Source: Pseudomonas sp. P5_109
GTDB taxonomy: Bacteria; Pseudomonadota; Gammaproteobacteria; Pseudomonadales; Pseudomonadaceae
Assembly (NCBI RefSeq): GCF_034009455.1
Contig: NZ_CP125380.1
Span: 3,547,501-3,611,500 of the forward strand
Direction: 5' to 3'
Length of the DNA: 64,000 nucleotides
Shown here: positions 1-8,693 of the stretch, in pieces
How the letters are laid out: each line of letters opens with the position of its first letter
Position numbering within the stretch: the first letter of the stretch is position 1
Notes under the pieces: generated by a model
Told to the model about the DNA's origin: nothing
Database searches by the model: none
What the model saw: only the letters and a program-made list of their open reading frames with translations
Program-made: the position numbers and the translations under genes

Positions 1-54
1 ACGGGACACTTCGTAGTGACGGGTCAGGTCGCGGGCGGTAAGAACGACGGCCAT
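1..54 (-). CDS. dppF: Dipeptide ABC transporter ATP-binding protein DppF, N-terminal fragment
   Basis: Only the first 18 codons are inside the window; they read [18 protein letters not shown], the usual beginning of the second ATPase of a dipeptide importer. The ATG (52-54) overlaps the TAA stop of dppD by one base (TAATG), so the two ATPases are translationally coupled. DppF would pair with DppD to energise uptake through DppB/DppC. The identification rests on the short N-terminus and on its place at the end of dppA-B-C-D. Confidence 0.85.
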   Translation of the reverse strand, partial: MAVVLTARDLTRHYEVSR

Positions 55-1022
55 TACGCCACCTCCTGGTTCAGCGGGTAGAAGCAGCGAGCGAGGCTGT
101 TGCTTTTCGGGTCAAGGGTCGGACGTTGTTGACGGCAGTTGTCTTTCACATACGGGCAGCGCGGCGATAGCAGGCAACCCTGCGGACGGTCGTAGCGACC
201 GGGCACGATACCCGGCAGGGTCGACAGGCGCGCGGCACCCTGGCTGTGTTCCGGAATCGCCTTGAGCAATGCTTCGCTGTACGGGTGCGCCGGAATGTCG
301 AACAACTGTGGCACCTGACCGACTTCGACCGCTTGGCCGGCGTACATCACGCACACGCGCTGGGCGGTTTCGGCGACGACGGCGAGGTCGTGGGTGATCA
401 GCACCAGGCCCATGTTCTGTTCTTTCTGCAACGCCAGCAGCAGGTCCATGATCTGTGCCTGGATGGTTACGTCGAGTGCCGTGGTCGGTTCGTCGGCGAT
501 CAGCAGTTTCGGTTCGCCGGCGATCGCCATGGCGATCGCGACACGCTGGCTCATGCCGCCGGACAGTTGATGCGGGTAGGCGTCCATGCGGCTGGCGGCG
601 CCCGGGATCTCGACTTTCTCCAGCAGTTCGATGGCGCGCTTGCGCGCTTGTTTGCCGGACATTTTCAGGTGCAGGCGCAGCACTTCTTCGATCTGGAAAC
701 CGACGGTGTAGCTCGGATTGAGTGCGGTCATCGGGTCCTGGAAGACCATCGACAGGTCTTTGCCGACGATCTGCCGACGCTGACGATTGCTCAACTTGAG
801 CATGTCCTTGCCGTCGAAGCTGAGCGAGTCGGCGGTGACGATGCCGGGATGCTCGATCAGCCCCATCAGCGCCATCATGGTCACGGACTTGCCCGAACCC
901 GACTCGCCAACGATGGCCAGTACTTCGCCTTTGTCGACTTTCAGGTCGAGGCCGTCGACTACTGGCGTGGCGTTCTTGTCGCCGAAGCGAACGTTGAGAT
1001 TCTTGATTTCTAACAATGACAT
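54..1022 (-). CDS. dppD: Dipeptide ABC transporter ATP-binding protein DppD
   Basis: A 322-residue ABC ATPase of the peptide/nickel class. Walker A GESGSGKS lies near residue 40, the signature LSGGMSQR near 154 and Walker B LLIADEP near 175. The C-terminal oligopeptide-type extension carries a cysteine cluster ([14 protein letters not shown]), seen in DppD/OppD proteins that bind a cluster there. The start chosen is MSLLEIKNL, preceded by GGAGA, and leaves a 10-base gap to dppC; an upstream in-frame extension is possible but would run into dppC. It follows dppB and dppC on the minus strand and is coupled to dppF. It supplies ATP hydrolysis for import of dipeptides at the inner membrane. Confidence 0.93.
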   Translation of the reverse strand: MSLLEIKNLNVRFGDKNATPVVDGLDLKVDKGEVLAIVGESGSGKSVTMMALMGLIEHPGIVTADSLSFDGKDMLKLSNRQRRQIVGKDLSMVFQDPMTALNPSYTVGFQIEEVLRLHLKMSGKQARKRAIELLEKVEIPGAASRMDAYPHQLSGGMSQRVAIAMAIAGEPKLLIADEPTTALDVTIQAQIMDLLLALQKEQNMGLVLITHDLAVVAETAQRVCVMYAGQAVEVGQVPQLFDIPAHPYSEALLKAIPEHSQGAARLSTLPGIVPGRYDRPQGCLLSPRCPYVKDNCRQQRPTLDPKSNSLARCFYPLNQEVA

Positions 1023-1032
1023 GGGAATCTCC

Positions 1033-1950
1033 TCAGGCGGCGTTCTTGAGTTTCGGGTCCAGCGCGTCGCGCAGGCCGTCACCCATCAAGTTGATTGCCA
1101 GCACGCTGAGCAAAATGGTCAAGCCCGGCAGGCTCACCACCCACCAGGCGCGTTCGATGTAGTCGCGGGCCGAGGCCAGCATGGTGCCCCACTCAGGGGT
1201 TGGCGGTTGTACGCCAAGGCCGAGGAAGCCCAGTGCGGCGGCATCGAGGATCGCCGAGGAGAAGCTCAGGGTGGCCTGAACGATCAGCGGCGCCATGCAG
1301 TTGGGCAGCACGGTGACGAACATCAGGCGTGGCAGGCCGGCACCGGCCAGGCGCGCGGCGGTCACGTAGTCGCGGTTCAGTTCGCCCATCACCGCGGCGC
1401 GGGTCAGACGAACATAGGACGGCAACGAAACCACGGCGATGGCAATGATGGTGTTGATCAGGCCAGGGCCGAGGATGGCGACAATCGCCACGGCCAGCAG
1501 CAGCGACGGCAGGGCCAGCATGATGTCCATCAGACGCATGATGGTCGGGCCGAGCACCCGCGGGTAGAACCCGGCGAACAGGCCCAGGAGAATCCCCGGG
1601 ATCAGCGACATCACCACCGACGACAAACCGATCAGCAACGACAGGCGCGAACCATTGATCAGGCGCGACAGCAGGTCGCGGCCCAGTTCATCGGTGCCGA
1701 GCAGGAACTGCAACTGTCCACCTTCCAGCCAGGCCGGTGGGGTCAGCAGGAAGTCGCGGTACTGCTCGCTCGGGTCGTGAGGGGCGACCCACGGGGCGAA
1801 GATGGCGCAGAAAATCACCAGCAACATGAACATCAGGCCGGCGACGGCACCTTTGTTCTTGGCGAACGCTTGCCAGAATTCTTTGTACGGAGACGGGTAC
1901 AGCAGGCTTTGATCGACTGCTACCGATGGAATTGGAGTGGTCATGGTCAT
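1033..1950 (-). CDS. dppC: Dipeptide ABC transporter permease DppC
   Basis: A 305-residue inner-membrane permease. An N-terminal cytoplasmic segment ([16 protein letters not shown]) leads into the first membrane helix, followed by the binding-protein-dependent transport domain with five further helices. The EAA-type loop is visible around [20 protein letters not shown]. It forms the heterodimeric channel with DppB. The start [11 protein letters not shown] is chosen because it begins 4 bases after the dppB stop and matches the family length (about 300 residues); a further start 6 bases inside is equally plausible. An upstream ATG would overlap dppB. Confidence 0.92.
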   Translation of the reverse strand: MTMTTPIPSVAVDQSLLYPSPYKEFWQAFAKNKGAVAGLMFMLLVIFCAIFAPWVAPHDPSEQYRDFLLTPPAWLEGGQLQFLLGTDELGRDLLSRLINGSRLSLLIGLSSVVMSLIPGILLGLFAGFYPRVLGPTIMRLMDIMLALPSLLLAVAIVAILGPGLINTIIAIAVVSLPSYVRLTRAAVMGELNRDYVTAARLAGAGLPRLMFVTVLPNCMAPLIVQATLSFSSAILDAAALGFLGLGVQPPTPEWGTMLASARDYIERAWWVVSLPGLTILLSVLAINLMGDGLRDALDPKLKNAA

Positions 1951-1954
1951 GATC

Positions 1955-2965
1955 TCAGCGCTGATGACGGATGCGTGGGTTGGCAAAGCCGTAGAGGATG
2001 TCCACTACGAAGTTGACCACAATCACCAGGCAGGCGATTAACAGGATGCCGTTTTGCACGACGGGATAGTCTCGGGCGCCAATGGCTTCGATCAGCCATT
2101 TGCCGATGCCGGGCCACGAGAAGATGGTTTCGGTCAGGACCGCACCGGCCAGCAGGGTGCCGACTTGCAGGCCGACCACCGTCAGTACCGGAATCAAGGC
2201 GTTACGCAGACCGTGCACGAACACCACGCGCGACGGCGACAGGCCCTTGGCCTTGGCGGTGCGAATGTAGTCTTCGCGCAGCACTTCGAGCATCGAGGAG
2301 CGGGTCATCCGCGCGATGACCGCCAGCGGGATGGTGCCCAGCACGATGGCCGGCAGGATCAGGTGATGCAGGGCATCGAAGAACGCACTGACGTCATCGG
2401 CCAGCAGCGTATCGATCAGCATGAAGCCGGTGCGCGGCTCGATGTCGTAGAGCAGGTCGATCCGCCCGGACACCGGGGTCCAGCCCAGGCTCACCGAGAA
2501 GAACATGATCAGGATCAGGCCCCACCAGAAGATCGGCATCGAGTATCCCGCCAGGGAGATGCCCATCACCCCATGGTCGAACAGGGACCCTCGCTTGAGT
2601 GCCGCGATCACCCCGGCCAGAAGGCCGAGGACGCCGGCGAACAGCAGGGCGGCCATGGACAGTTCCAGGGTCGCGGGGAACAGGGAAGTGAATTCGGTCC
2701 AGACGCTTTCACGGGTGCGCAGGGACTCACCGAGATCGCCGTGGGCCAGTTTGCCGATGTAATCCAGGTACTGGGCATACAGGGGTTTGTTCAGACCTAG
2801 GCGTTCCATTGCCTGAGCGTGCATTTGCGGGTCGACTCTGCGTTCGCCCATCATGACTTCCACGGGGTCGCCAGGGATCATGCGAATCAACGCGAATGTC
2901 AGCAAGGTGATGCCGAAAAACGTGGGGATCAGTAACCCCAGTCGGCGGGCAATAAAACTCAGCAT
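1955..2965 (-). CDS. dppB: Dipeptide ABC transporter permease DppB
   Basis: A 336-residue permease of the DppB/OppB family. It begins with the typical N-terminal helix and motif RRLGLLIPTFFGITLLTF followed by MIPGDPVEVMMGERR. The EAA loop (YIRTAKAKGLSPSRVVFVHGLRN) sits near residue 225. It forms the transmembrane pore with DppC. It is separated from dppA by about 207 bases that contain a strong hairpin, so dppBCDF is probably transcribed at a lower level by read-through from dppA. Confidence 0.93.
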   Translation of the reverse strand: MLSFIARRLGLLIPTFFGITLLTFALIRMIPGDPVEVMMGERRVDPQMHAQAMERLGLNKPLYAQYLDYIGKLAHGDLGESLRTRESVWTEFTSLFPATLELSMAALLFAGVLGLLAGVIAALKRGSLFDHGVMGISLAGYSMPIFWWGLILIMFFSVSLGWTPVSGRIDLLYDIEPRTGFMLIDTLLADDVSAFFDALHHLILPAIVLGTIPLAVIARMTRSSMLEVLREDYIRTAKAKGLSPSRVVFVHGLRNALIPVLTVVGLQVGTLLAGAVLTETIFSWPGIGKWLIEAIGARDYPVVQNGILLIACLVIVVNFVVDILYGFANPRIRHQR

Positions 2966-3145
2966 TTGGGCTTATCACTCCTTATTGTTTTTGTAATGGC
3001 GGTCAGCGTGCTGACCGTTCACAGCAGTTCACGCCGCGCAGGTAAAGGCTCCGGCTCGACGTTTCCCGGTGTGGTACCTGGTTTTTTTCGTTGTGGCGGG
3101 TGAGACAGTCCTCGCCGGTCTGGCGCCGGCTCGAGGAAGGCGAAG

Positions 3146-3166
3146 GGGGCCGGCTTGGCCGGCCCC
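3146..3166 (-). terminator. Hairpin between dppA and dppB
   Basis: A perfect 9-bp stem (GGGGCCGGC / GCCGGCCCC) with a 3-base loop starts 7 bases after the dppA stop. No T-run follows on the minus strand, so this looks more like an intercistronic stabiliser or partial attenuator than a full terminator. Such hairpins are common after abundant periplasmic binding-protein genes and would keep dppA mRNA higher than dppBCDF. Confidence 0.6.
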
Positions 3167-3172
3167 TGTCGC

Positions 3173-4774
3173 TCACTGTTCGTTGGAGACGCCGTAGAAG
3201 CTGCTGAGTCCGAAGGGGCTGATCTGGAAGTCCTTCACACTGGCGCGCATCGGCTGGTACACCGTGGAGTGGGCGATCGGGGTCATCGGCACCTGCGCTT
3301 TGAGGACATGTTGCGCTTCTTTGTACAGCGCGGTGCGCTGTTCCACATCGGCCGTGGCCTCGGCGGCGTTCACCAGTTTGTCGTAGCCAGCATCGCACCA
3401 CTTGGAGAAGTTGTTGCCGTTGACGGCGTTGCAGCTGTAGAGGGTGCCCAGCCAGTTGTCCGGGTCACCGTTGTCGCCAGTGAAGCCGATCAGCATGGCG
3501 TCGTGCTCGCCGGCGTGGGCGCGCTTGATGTACTCGCCCCATTCGTAGCTGACGATGTTGGCCTTGATGCCGATTTTGGCCCAGTCGGCCTGGAGCATTT
3601 CAGCCATCAGCCTGGCGTTGGGATTGTAGGGGCGCTGCACCGGCATGGCCCAGAGGGTGATTTGCGTGCCTTCTTTCACGCCTGCAGCCTTCAGCAACTC
3701 CTTGGCCTTCTCCGGGTTGTAGGCGGCGTCCTTGATGGTCTCGTCGTAGGACCACTGGGTCGGCGGCAGGCCGTTGACGGCCAACTGGCCGGCGCCCTGG
3801 TAAACGGCTTCGATGATGGCTTTCTTGTTTACCGCCATGTCCAGCGCCTGGCGTACTTCGAGCTTGTCGAACGGTTTGTGGGTGAAGTTGTAGGCGATAT
3901 AGCCAAGGTTGAAGCCTGGTTGACTAGGCATCTTGAGCTGCTTGTCTTCCTGCAGCGGCTTGATATCGGCCGGGCGCGGGAAGGAGGTGATCTGGCATTC
4001 GTTCTTTTTCAGCTTTTGCATGCGCACCGAGGCGTCGGTGGTGATGGCGAAGATCAGGTTGTCGATCTTCACGTCTTCAGGCTTCCAGTAATCCTTGTTG
4101 CCCTTGTAGCGAATCTGGGCGTCTTTCTGGTACTTGCTGAACACGAACGGGCCAGTGCCGATCGGCTTTTGGTTGATGTCCTGGGCCTTGCCTTCCTTGA
4201 GCAACTGGTCGGCGTATTCGGCTGACTGGATCGAGGCGAAGCTCATGGCCAGGTTCTGGATGAAGGCTGCGTCGACACCCTTGAGGGTGAACTTGACGGT
4301 ATGGTCGTCGACTTTTTCGACCTTGGTGATGTTTTCGTTCATCCCCATGTCGGTGAAGTAGGGGAATTCGGTGGGGTAGGCCTTGCGGAACGGCATGTCC
4401 TTGTCGAGCATGCGGTCGAAGGTGAACAGCACGTCGTCGGCGTTGAAGTCGCGGGTCGGCTTGAAGTAGTCGGTGGTGTGGAACTTGACCCCGTCCCGCA
4501 GGTGGAAGGTGTAGGTCAGGCCATCGGGAGCAACGTCCCAGCGGGTTGCCAGGCCCGGGATGACCTTGGTGCCGCCACGTTCGAACTGCGAGAGACGGTT
4601 GAACACGGTTTCGGCTGAGGCGTCGAAGTCGGTTCCCGTGGTGTATTGGCCTGGGTCGAAACCCGCCGGGCTGCCTTCGGAGCAGAACACCAGGTTGCTG
4701 GCGGCGTGGGTGAAGCCGGAACCGAAGATCAGGCCGGCGGCAATCATGGTCTTGAGCGTGGTTGTTTTGCGCAT
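3173..4774 (-). CDS. dppA: Periplasmic dipeptide-binding protein DppA
   Basis: A 533-residue family 5 solute-binding protein. A signal peptide (hydrophobic core AAGLIFGSGF, cleavage near THAA-SN at residue 25) is followed by NLVFCSEGSPAGFDPGQYT, the usual start of mature DppA. The region LATRWDVAPDGLTYTFHLRDG is the family fingerprint. It captures dipeptides in the periplasm and delivers them to DppBC. The gene has a 265-base leader up to the regulator stop at 5040, with a candidate regulator site at 5001-5014. P. aeruginosa has several DppA paralogues of different specificity, so the exact ligand cannot be read here. Confidence 0.93.
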   Translation of the reverse strand: MRKTTTLKTMIAAGLIFGSGFTHAASNLVFCSEGSPAGFDPGQYTTGTDFDASAETVFNRLSQFERGGTKVIPGLATRWDVAPDGLTYTFHLRDGVKFHTTDYFKPTRDFNADDVLFTFDRMLDKDMPFRKAYPTEFPYFTDMGMNENITKVEKVDDHTVKFTLKGVDAAFIQNLAMSFASIQSAEYADQLLKEGKAQDINQKPIGTGPFVFSKYQKDAQIRYKGNKDYWKPEDVKIDNLIFAITTDASVRMQKLKKNECQITSFPRPADIKPLQEDKQLKMPSQPGFNLGYIAYNFTHKPFDKLEVRQALDMAVNKKAIIEAVYQGAGQLAVNGLPPTQWSYDETIKDAAYNPEKAKELLKAAGVKEGTQITLWAMPVQRPYNPNARLMAEMLQADWAKIGIKANIVSYEWGEYIKRAHAGEHDAMLIGFTGDNGDPDNWLGTLYSCNAVNGNNFSKWCDAGYDKLVNAAEATADVEQRTALYKEAQHVLKAQVPMTPIAHSTVYQPMRASVKDFQISPFGLSSFYGVSNEQ

Positions 4775-5000
4775 GCGAACCTCATTGTTGTTATTTTTGA
4801 GGGCGGCAGATCAGGTAGTCCATTCCTGGGGGGATGCACCTGATCCTGCGGCTTTACGGAATGCAGGCTGCCCGTCATTTGCGAACGGGGAGCCGAAGGC
4901 CGACATCCTGGCTCGGGCGCTAGCGCTGAAGGGGGGGGAGAGGGATGCTCGCGCCGCCACCGGCCGAGGCAAAACTTAAGTGATTCTAAAATTAAATACA

Positions 5001-5014
5001 ACTTAAATTCAGTG
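5001..5014. promoter_or_regulatory. Candidate operator upstream of dppA
   Basis: The sequence ACTTAAATTCAGTG lies in the AT-rich stretch upstream of dppA. It closely resembles two sites in front of the adjacent peptidase gene (CACTGAAATTAAGTG at 5675-5689, whose reverse complement is CACTTAATTTCAGTG, and ACTTAAATTTCAAGC at 5726-5740). A further partial copy ACTTAAGTGA begins at 4974. Recurrence in two intergenic regions around one regulator gene suggests a common operator; this is inference from sequence only. Confidence 0.45.
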
Positions 5015-5039
5015 GTACTTACTTTTTGAGCGCGAGCGG

Positions 5040-5606
5040 TCAGGCCGTGGGATGGTCGTCGAGCAGGCCGCCCATGGTGGTGACGACCAGCACTTCGGCA
5101 ACATCGTCGCCAGAGTTGGCGATGGAATGCTGTTTGGTGGAATCGAAATGCACCGATCCTCCCGGGCCGAGCGGGTAGGTATGGCCTTCGATGGTGTAGA
5201 CGATTTGCCCGGAGAGCACATAGGTAAACTCTGCGCCTTCGTGGGAGATGAGCTCGGACTGGTAGCCCACCGCCATGGTCATCTTCATCGCGTTGATCAG
5301 GTTGCCGGGGAAGTTGCTGGACAGGCGCTCGTAGACCAGCGGCTGGCTGCCGATGGAGTACCGCACGCGCTGGCCCTGATGGGAGTCGGGCTGCGGCTGG
5401 GCGGGCTGGTCGAACAGGGTGTTGAGCGGAACGCCCAAGGCACTTGCGATTCTCGCCAGCGAAGAGATGGACACGCCAGTGAGGTTACGCTCCGCCTGGG
5501 ACAGGAAGCTGGCTGTGAGACCTGTTTCAGTGGCGACTTGGTTCAGGGTCTTGTTGGCGGCGCGGCGGTGGCGGCGCAACCGTTCCCCGATCTGTTCTAC
5601 GGTCAT
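5040..5606 (-). CDS. XRE-family transcriptional regulator with C-terminal cupin domain
   Basis: A 188-residue regulator. Residues about 5-62 form an XRE helix-turn-helix (IGERLRRHRRAANKTLNQVA...SFLSQAERNLTGVSISSLARIASALGV). Residues about 110-180 form a cupin sensor domain (SHEGAEFTYVLSG, LGPGGSVHFDS). This architecture is common in regulators of amino acid, peptide and polyamine catabolism. The start MTVEQIGERL is chosen because the conserved domain begins there; upstream codons would extend into the divergent promoter. The gene is divergent from the M24 peptidase and lies between it and dppA, so it probably controls both and itself through the ACTTAAATTTCA-type sites. Confidence 0.88.
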   Translation of the reverse strand: MTVEQIGERLRRHRRAANKTLNQVATETGLTASFLSQAERNLTGVSISSLARIASALGVPLNTLFDQPAQPQPDSHQGQRVRYSIGSQPLVYERLSSNFPGNLINAMKMTMAVGYQSELISHEGAEFTYVLSGQIVYTIEGHTYPLGPGGSVHFDSTKQHSIANSGDDVAEVLVVTTMGGLLDDHPTA

Positions 5607-5674
5607 TGGCGTGGCTCGTATTCTGAAAGGCGCCAGTATAGCGGGCGGCGCACTGCAGAAAAGGCTTTTCGCCT

Positions 5675-5689
5675 CACTGAAATTAAGTG
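5675..5689. promoter_or_regulatory. Candidate operator in the regulator/peptidase divergent promoter, site 1
   Basis: CACTGAAATTAAGTG, with a following CACTGAAAA repeat at 5691-5699. On the other strand it reads CACTTAATTTCAGTG, nearly identical to the site upstream of dppA. It lies between the start codons of the XRE-cupin regulator and the peptidase, where it could serve both genes. Confidence 0.45.
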
Positions 5690-5725
5690 TCACTGAAAAT
5701 ATGCGTTGACGATGATTTAAGCCTG

Positions 5726-5740
5726 ACTTAAATTTCAAGC
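5726..5740. promoter_or_regulatory. Candidate operator in the regulator/peptidase divergent promoter, site 2
   Basis: ACTTAAATTTCAAGC followed by ACTGAAA (5741-5747). It shares the ACTTAA..TTCA core with the sites at 5001 and 5675 and lies 27-41 bases before the peptidase start codon. Confidence 0.4.
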
Positions 5741-5766
5741 ACTGAAACATAATTCGGGAGAACGAG

Positions 5767-6984
5767 ATGACTGTGGGTGTAGGTGGCAAAACTCCGGAAC
5801 AGGCGCTGGCCGGCCTGACGAAGATGACCGCGGGCATGCAGCCCATCGGCCTCGACGAATACCAGTCACGCATTGCCAAGGCCCAGGGCCTGATGCGAGA
5901 GCAGGGCATCGCCGCCCTCTACCTGAACGCTGGCAGCAACCTGTACTACTTCACCGGGGTGAAGTGGAGCCCGAGCGAACGCATGGTCGGCGCCGTACTT
6001 CCCGCCAACGGCCCGCTGGCCTATATCGCCCCGGCCTTCGAAGAGGGCACCATCCGCGACTTGCGCGAGGTGGATGGGGTCATCCATGGTTGGCATGAGC
6101 ACGAGAGTCCCTACCGCCTGCTGCTCGACATGCTCGCTGGAATGGACATCGCCGCCGACGCAGTAGTGGGGCTGTGCCCGTCCCTGGCGTTCTTCATGTT
6201 CGACGCCATCCGCCGCCTCGGATCGGGCTACGAGTTCGTAGACGCTTCTTGCGTGACAAACCTGTGTCGCTATCACAAGTCCGCTACAGAATTGGCGCTG
6301 ATGCAGCGCGTCAAAGACATGACCCTGCAAGTGCACAAGGCTGCCGCCAGCATCCTGCGCGCAGGCATCAGCACCACCGAGGTTGCCGAGTTCATCCGCG
6401 AGGCGCACCGCAAGGTCGGCGCGCCAGGTTCGACCTTCTGCATTGTGCTGTTCGGCGAAGCCAGCGCCTTCCCCCATGGGGTGAAGCACGCGCAGGTGCT
6501 CAAGGACGGCGACATGGTGCTGATCGACACGGGCTGCCTGCTCCACGGCTACCAGTCGGATATCACTCGCAGTTACGTGTTCGGCACCCCGAGCGACCGC
6601 CAGCGCGTCATGTGGAACCTGGAAAAGGCCGCCCAACTGGCCGCCTTCGACGCCGCCCGCCTGGGCGAACCCTGCCAGGTGGTGGATGCCGCCGCACGGC
6701 TAGGCCTGGAAGCCGCCGGTCTCGGCCCGGACTACCAGTTACCCGGACTGCCGCACCGCACCGGGCATGGCATAGGCCTGGACATTCACGAAGGGCCCTA
6801 CCTGGTGCGTGGTGACCAGACGCCGCTGGCCGAGGGCATGTGCTTCTCCAATGAGCCGATGATTTGTGTGCCGGGCGAGTTCGGCATTCGCCTGGAAGAT
6901 CATTTCTACATGACCGCCACTGGCCCGCGCTGGTTTACCCAGCCGAGCCATTCCGTAGACGACCCGTTCGGTTTGGACGCCTGA
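5767..6984 (+). CDS. M24-family metallopeptidase (Xaa-Pro dipeptidase-like)
   Basis: A 405-residue cytoplasmic protein with an N-terminal creatinase/prolidase-type domain (about 30-160) and a pita-bread M24 domain. All five metal ligands are visible: D254 (LIDTG), D265 (SDITRS), H334 (TGHGIGLDIHE), E363 (SNEPMI) and E377 (RLEDHF). It should hydrolyse dipeptides, possibly with proline in second position. A GGGAG ribosome site precedes the ATG by about 6 bases. It is divergent from the XRE-cupin regulator and near dppABCDF, which suggests an import-and-hydrolyse module for peptides. Creatinase or ectoine hydrolase members share this fold, so the substrate is not certain. Confidence 0.88.
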   Translation: MTVGVGGKTPEQALAGLTKMTAGMQPIGLDEYQSRIAKAQGLMREQGIAALYLNAGSNLYYFTGVKWSPSERMVGAVLPANGPLAYIAPAFEEGTIRDLREVDGVIHGWHEHESPYRLLLDMLAGMDIAADAVVGLCPSLAFFMFDAIRRLGSGYEFVDASCVTNLCRYHKSATELALMQRVKDMTLQVHKAAASILRAGISTTEVAEFIREAHRKVGAPGSTFCIVLFGEASAFPHGVKHAQVLKDGDMVLIDTGCLLHGYQSDITRSYVFGTPSDRQRVMWNLEKAAQLAAFDAARLGEPCQVVDAAARLGLEAAGLGPDYQLPGLPHRTGHGIGLDIHEGPYLVRGDQTPLAEGMCFSNEPMICVPGEFGIRLEDHFYMTATGPRWFTQPSHSVDDPFGLDA

Positions 6985-7091
6985 GGGCAGGCGATTGTCC
7001 GAGGTTGCCGTAACCCTGGATTTTGCGGCTCGTTAGCCGGAGCGCAGGTTAGAATGCTCATCAATGCCTGTTCACAAGCTCCGGAAAAAAG

Positions 7092-7151
7092 ATGCCACTG
7101 CACGATTTGAGTCATGGAAAAACCGTCCATCAATCGTCATTTGAAGAATGA
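7092..7151 (+). CDS. Possible 19-codon leader ORF overlapping the next gene
   Basis: An ATG after CCGGAAAAAAG opens a short frame (MPLHDLSHGKTVHQSSFEE). Its TGA stop overlaps the ATG of the kinase-like gene (ATGA at 7148-7151). The downstream start has no convincing ribosome site of its own, so translational coupling through this leader is plausible. Nothing shows that the peptide itself has a function, and it may be chance. Confidence 0.25.
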   Translation: MPLHDLSHGKTVHQSSFEE

Positions 7152-7780
7152 GCCGTCCTTGGTTTGTTTCTCTGGATGGGCCCAAGGGCACCGGAAAAAC
7201 CACACTGCTGGAAGCCGTCACGAAGGCACTGAGGGCAGACAACAAGAAAGTAATCCGGCTTTGCGAGAGAAATAGCGATCCCTACAGGGGGAAAACAATG
7301 GCTCTCGTTAACGAACTCGCCAGAAATCCCGACAGGGATCTGGAGTTGGAGGTTTGTGAGCGCTTTGCTGATAGCCGTAGGTGGATTTCCCGGCACGTGC
7401 TGCCGGAACAGCCACCGGGCAGCATTATCCTGATGGATCGTTGGTACCCATCAGATGCTGCGTTTCGCCGGATGATCCCGTTTGCAGAGATTCTACGGTT
7501 GAACATTGATCGAGGCGTGCAAGTGCCGGATCTGCATGTGGGAGTTGTCACCGACCCTGATATTTCATGGGCAAGGGCAGCGGCACGATCCCGTGGGTTG
7601 GGCAGTACCGTGATCCATAACCTGGAAGAACAGATCGCGTGTACCCAGGCGTTCGAGCGAGCGATGGCAGATCACGACTGGGTTTTGTGCCGTAACGAAG
7701 GAACGATCGAAGACGCAACGATGCAGGTCGTTGCCGAGATCTACAAAGTGCTCGATAGCGCGGAAACTACAAATCCTTGA
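7148..7780 (+). CDS. P-loop nucleotide kinase, thymidylate kinase-like
   Basis: A 210-residue protein with Walker A DGPKGTGKTTLLE at residues about 10-22, a DR motif in LMDRWYPSD near residue 97 and an arginine-rich lid-like segment ARAAARSRG. This is the layout of dTMP kinase-like proteins. It is unlikely to be the housekeeping Tmk, whose motifs differ in detail and which sits in another conserved context. It could phosphorylate a nucleotide or another small molecule. It stands upstream of a small methyltransferase, separated by an AT-rich region with a palindrome, so the two are not obviously one operon. Specificity is unknown. Confidence 0.7.
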   Translation: MSRPWFVSLDGPKGTGKTTLLEAVTKALRADNKKVIRLCERNSDPYRGKTMALVNELARNPDRDLELEVCERFADSRRWISRHVLPEQPPGSIILMDRWYPSDAAFRRMIPFAEILRLNIDRGVQVPDLHVGVVTDPDISWARAAARSRGLGSTVIHNLEEQIACTQAFERAMADHDWVLCRNEGTIEDATMQVVAEIYKVLDSAETTNP

Positions 7781-7812
7781 GCTGAGCCTATCAGAGCGAA
7801 TGCATGATTTAA

Positions 7813-7828
7813 CATAATATACATTATG
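7813..7828. promoter_or_regulatory. AT-rich palindrome upstream of the methyltransferase
   Basis: CATAAT-ATAC-ATTATG is a perfect inverted repeat with 6-base arms in a markedly AT-rich stretch, about 90 bases before the methyltransferase start. It is a plausible operator or promoter element. No known regulator consensus is recognised. Confidence 0.35.
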
Positions 7829-7918
7829 CGTAGTATCATATATTCCATTCAGGCCGTCTCCCGCGTACATTTCAAACCCAGGCGTTCTCTCTGGAACGCA
7901 CCCCCCAGGATTCTCTCC

Positions 7919-8524
7919 ATGCATGAAGCAGCCCATCAGGTCATCGATCTCTACCAGCGTCACTCTCACACATGGGATCGAGTTCGTTCCCGTCATCTCG
8001 TCGAGCAATCATGGCTGGATCGTTTTCGCCAGGCCATGCCTGCCGACGATGGCCAGGTTCTCGACATTGGCTGTGGTTGCGCCGAACCGATGGCGCGTTA
8101 CCTGATCAGCGTGGGACACGCTGTATGCGGCATCGATTCATCCAGCGCAATGATCAGCTTGTGTCGGCAACGTTTCCCGCAGCACGATTGGCGCATTGCC
8201 GATATGCGTCAGTTGGCGCTCGATCAACGTTACGCAGGCATTCTGGCGTGGGACAGTTTCTTTCATCTGACGCCTGAGGATCAGCGTCGAATGTTTCCGA
8301 TATTCCAGGCCCATGCCCAACCTGGCGCGGCACTGATGTTTACCAGCGGACCCGCACACGGCATTGCGTTGGGGACTTTCGAGGGTGAGACGCTGTATCA
8401 CGCCAGCCTGGATCACGATGAGTACACTGCATTGCTCAATACCCATGGTTTCACCGTCATTGAGCAAATTACAGAAGACCCGGCCTGTGGTGGGCACACG
8501 ATTTGGTTGGCTGTTTTCAGCTGA
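7919..8524 (+). CDS. Class I SAM-dependent methyltransferase
   Basis: About 201 residues with the SAM-binding motif I VLDIGCGCAEPMARYL, motif II acidic end GIDSSSAMI, and later strand ILAWDSFFHLTPEDQ. This is a small-molecule (UbiE/Methyltransf_25-like) methyltransferase. The start MHEAAHQV is chosen because AGGA lies 8 bases upstream; an earlier in-frame ATG at 7826 would add 31 residues of non-conserved, arginine-rich sequence overlapping the palindrome region. The substrate cannot be inferred. Confidence 0.82.
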   Translation: MHEAAHQVIDLYQRHSHTWDRVRSRHLVEQSWLDRFRQAMPADDGQVLDIGCGCAEPMARYLISVGHAVCGIDSSSAMISLCRQRFPQHDWRIADMRQLALDQRYAGILAWDSFFHLTPEDQRRMFPIFQAHAQPGAALMFTSGPAHGIALGTFEGETLYHASLDHDEYTALLNTHGFTVIEQITEDPACGGHTIWLAVFS

Positions 8525-8570
8525 AAGTGCCTCGCTGCCCTACACATTACATCTGCGTTCTAGTTACAAC

Positions 8571-8605
8571 TCAACTAAACGTCTATTTAGTTGATTTAAC
8601 TTTAA
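8571..8605 (+). terminator. Terminator-like hairpin after the methyltransferase gene
   Basis: TCAACTAAA / TTTAGTTGA form a perfect 9-bp stem with a 6-base loop (8571-8594), followed by TTTAACTTT. It lies 47 bases after the stop codon. Confidence 0.6.
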
Positions 8606-8693
8606 GTACTCTGGCACCGGCTAATACTCCGTACATCTGAATAGCGCTCTCTGTGCCCTGTTCGCCCGATTTCTTTTCTATCGCTAAAATGCA

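Noticed and set aside
246..1013. Open frames opposite the dpp genes, and many similar antisense frames over the window
   Set aside because: They are shadows of high-GC coding regions with low-complexity, arginine/histidine-rich translations and no family resemblance.
1033..1986. Upstream ATG for dppC at 1986
   Set aside because: It would overlap dppB by 32 bases and adds 12 residues absent from the family; the ATG at 1950 follows the dppB stop by 4 bases.
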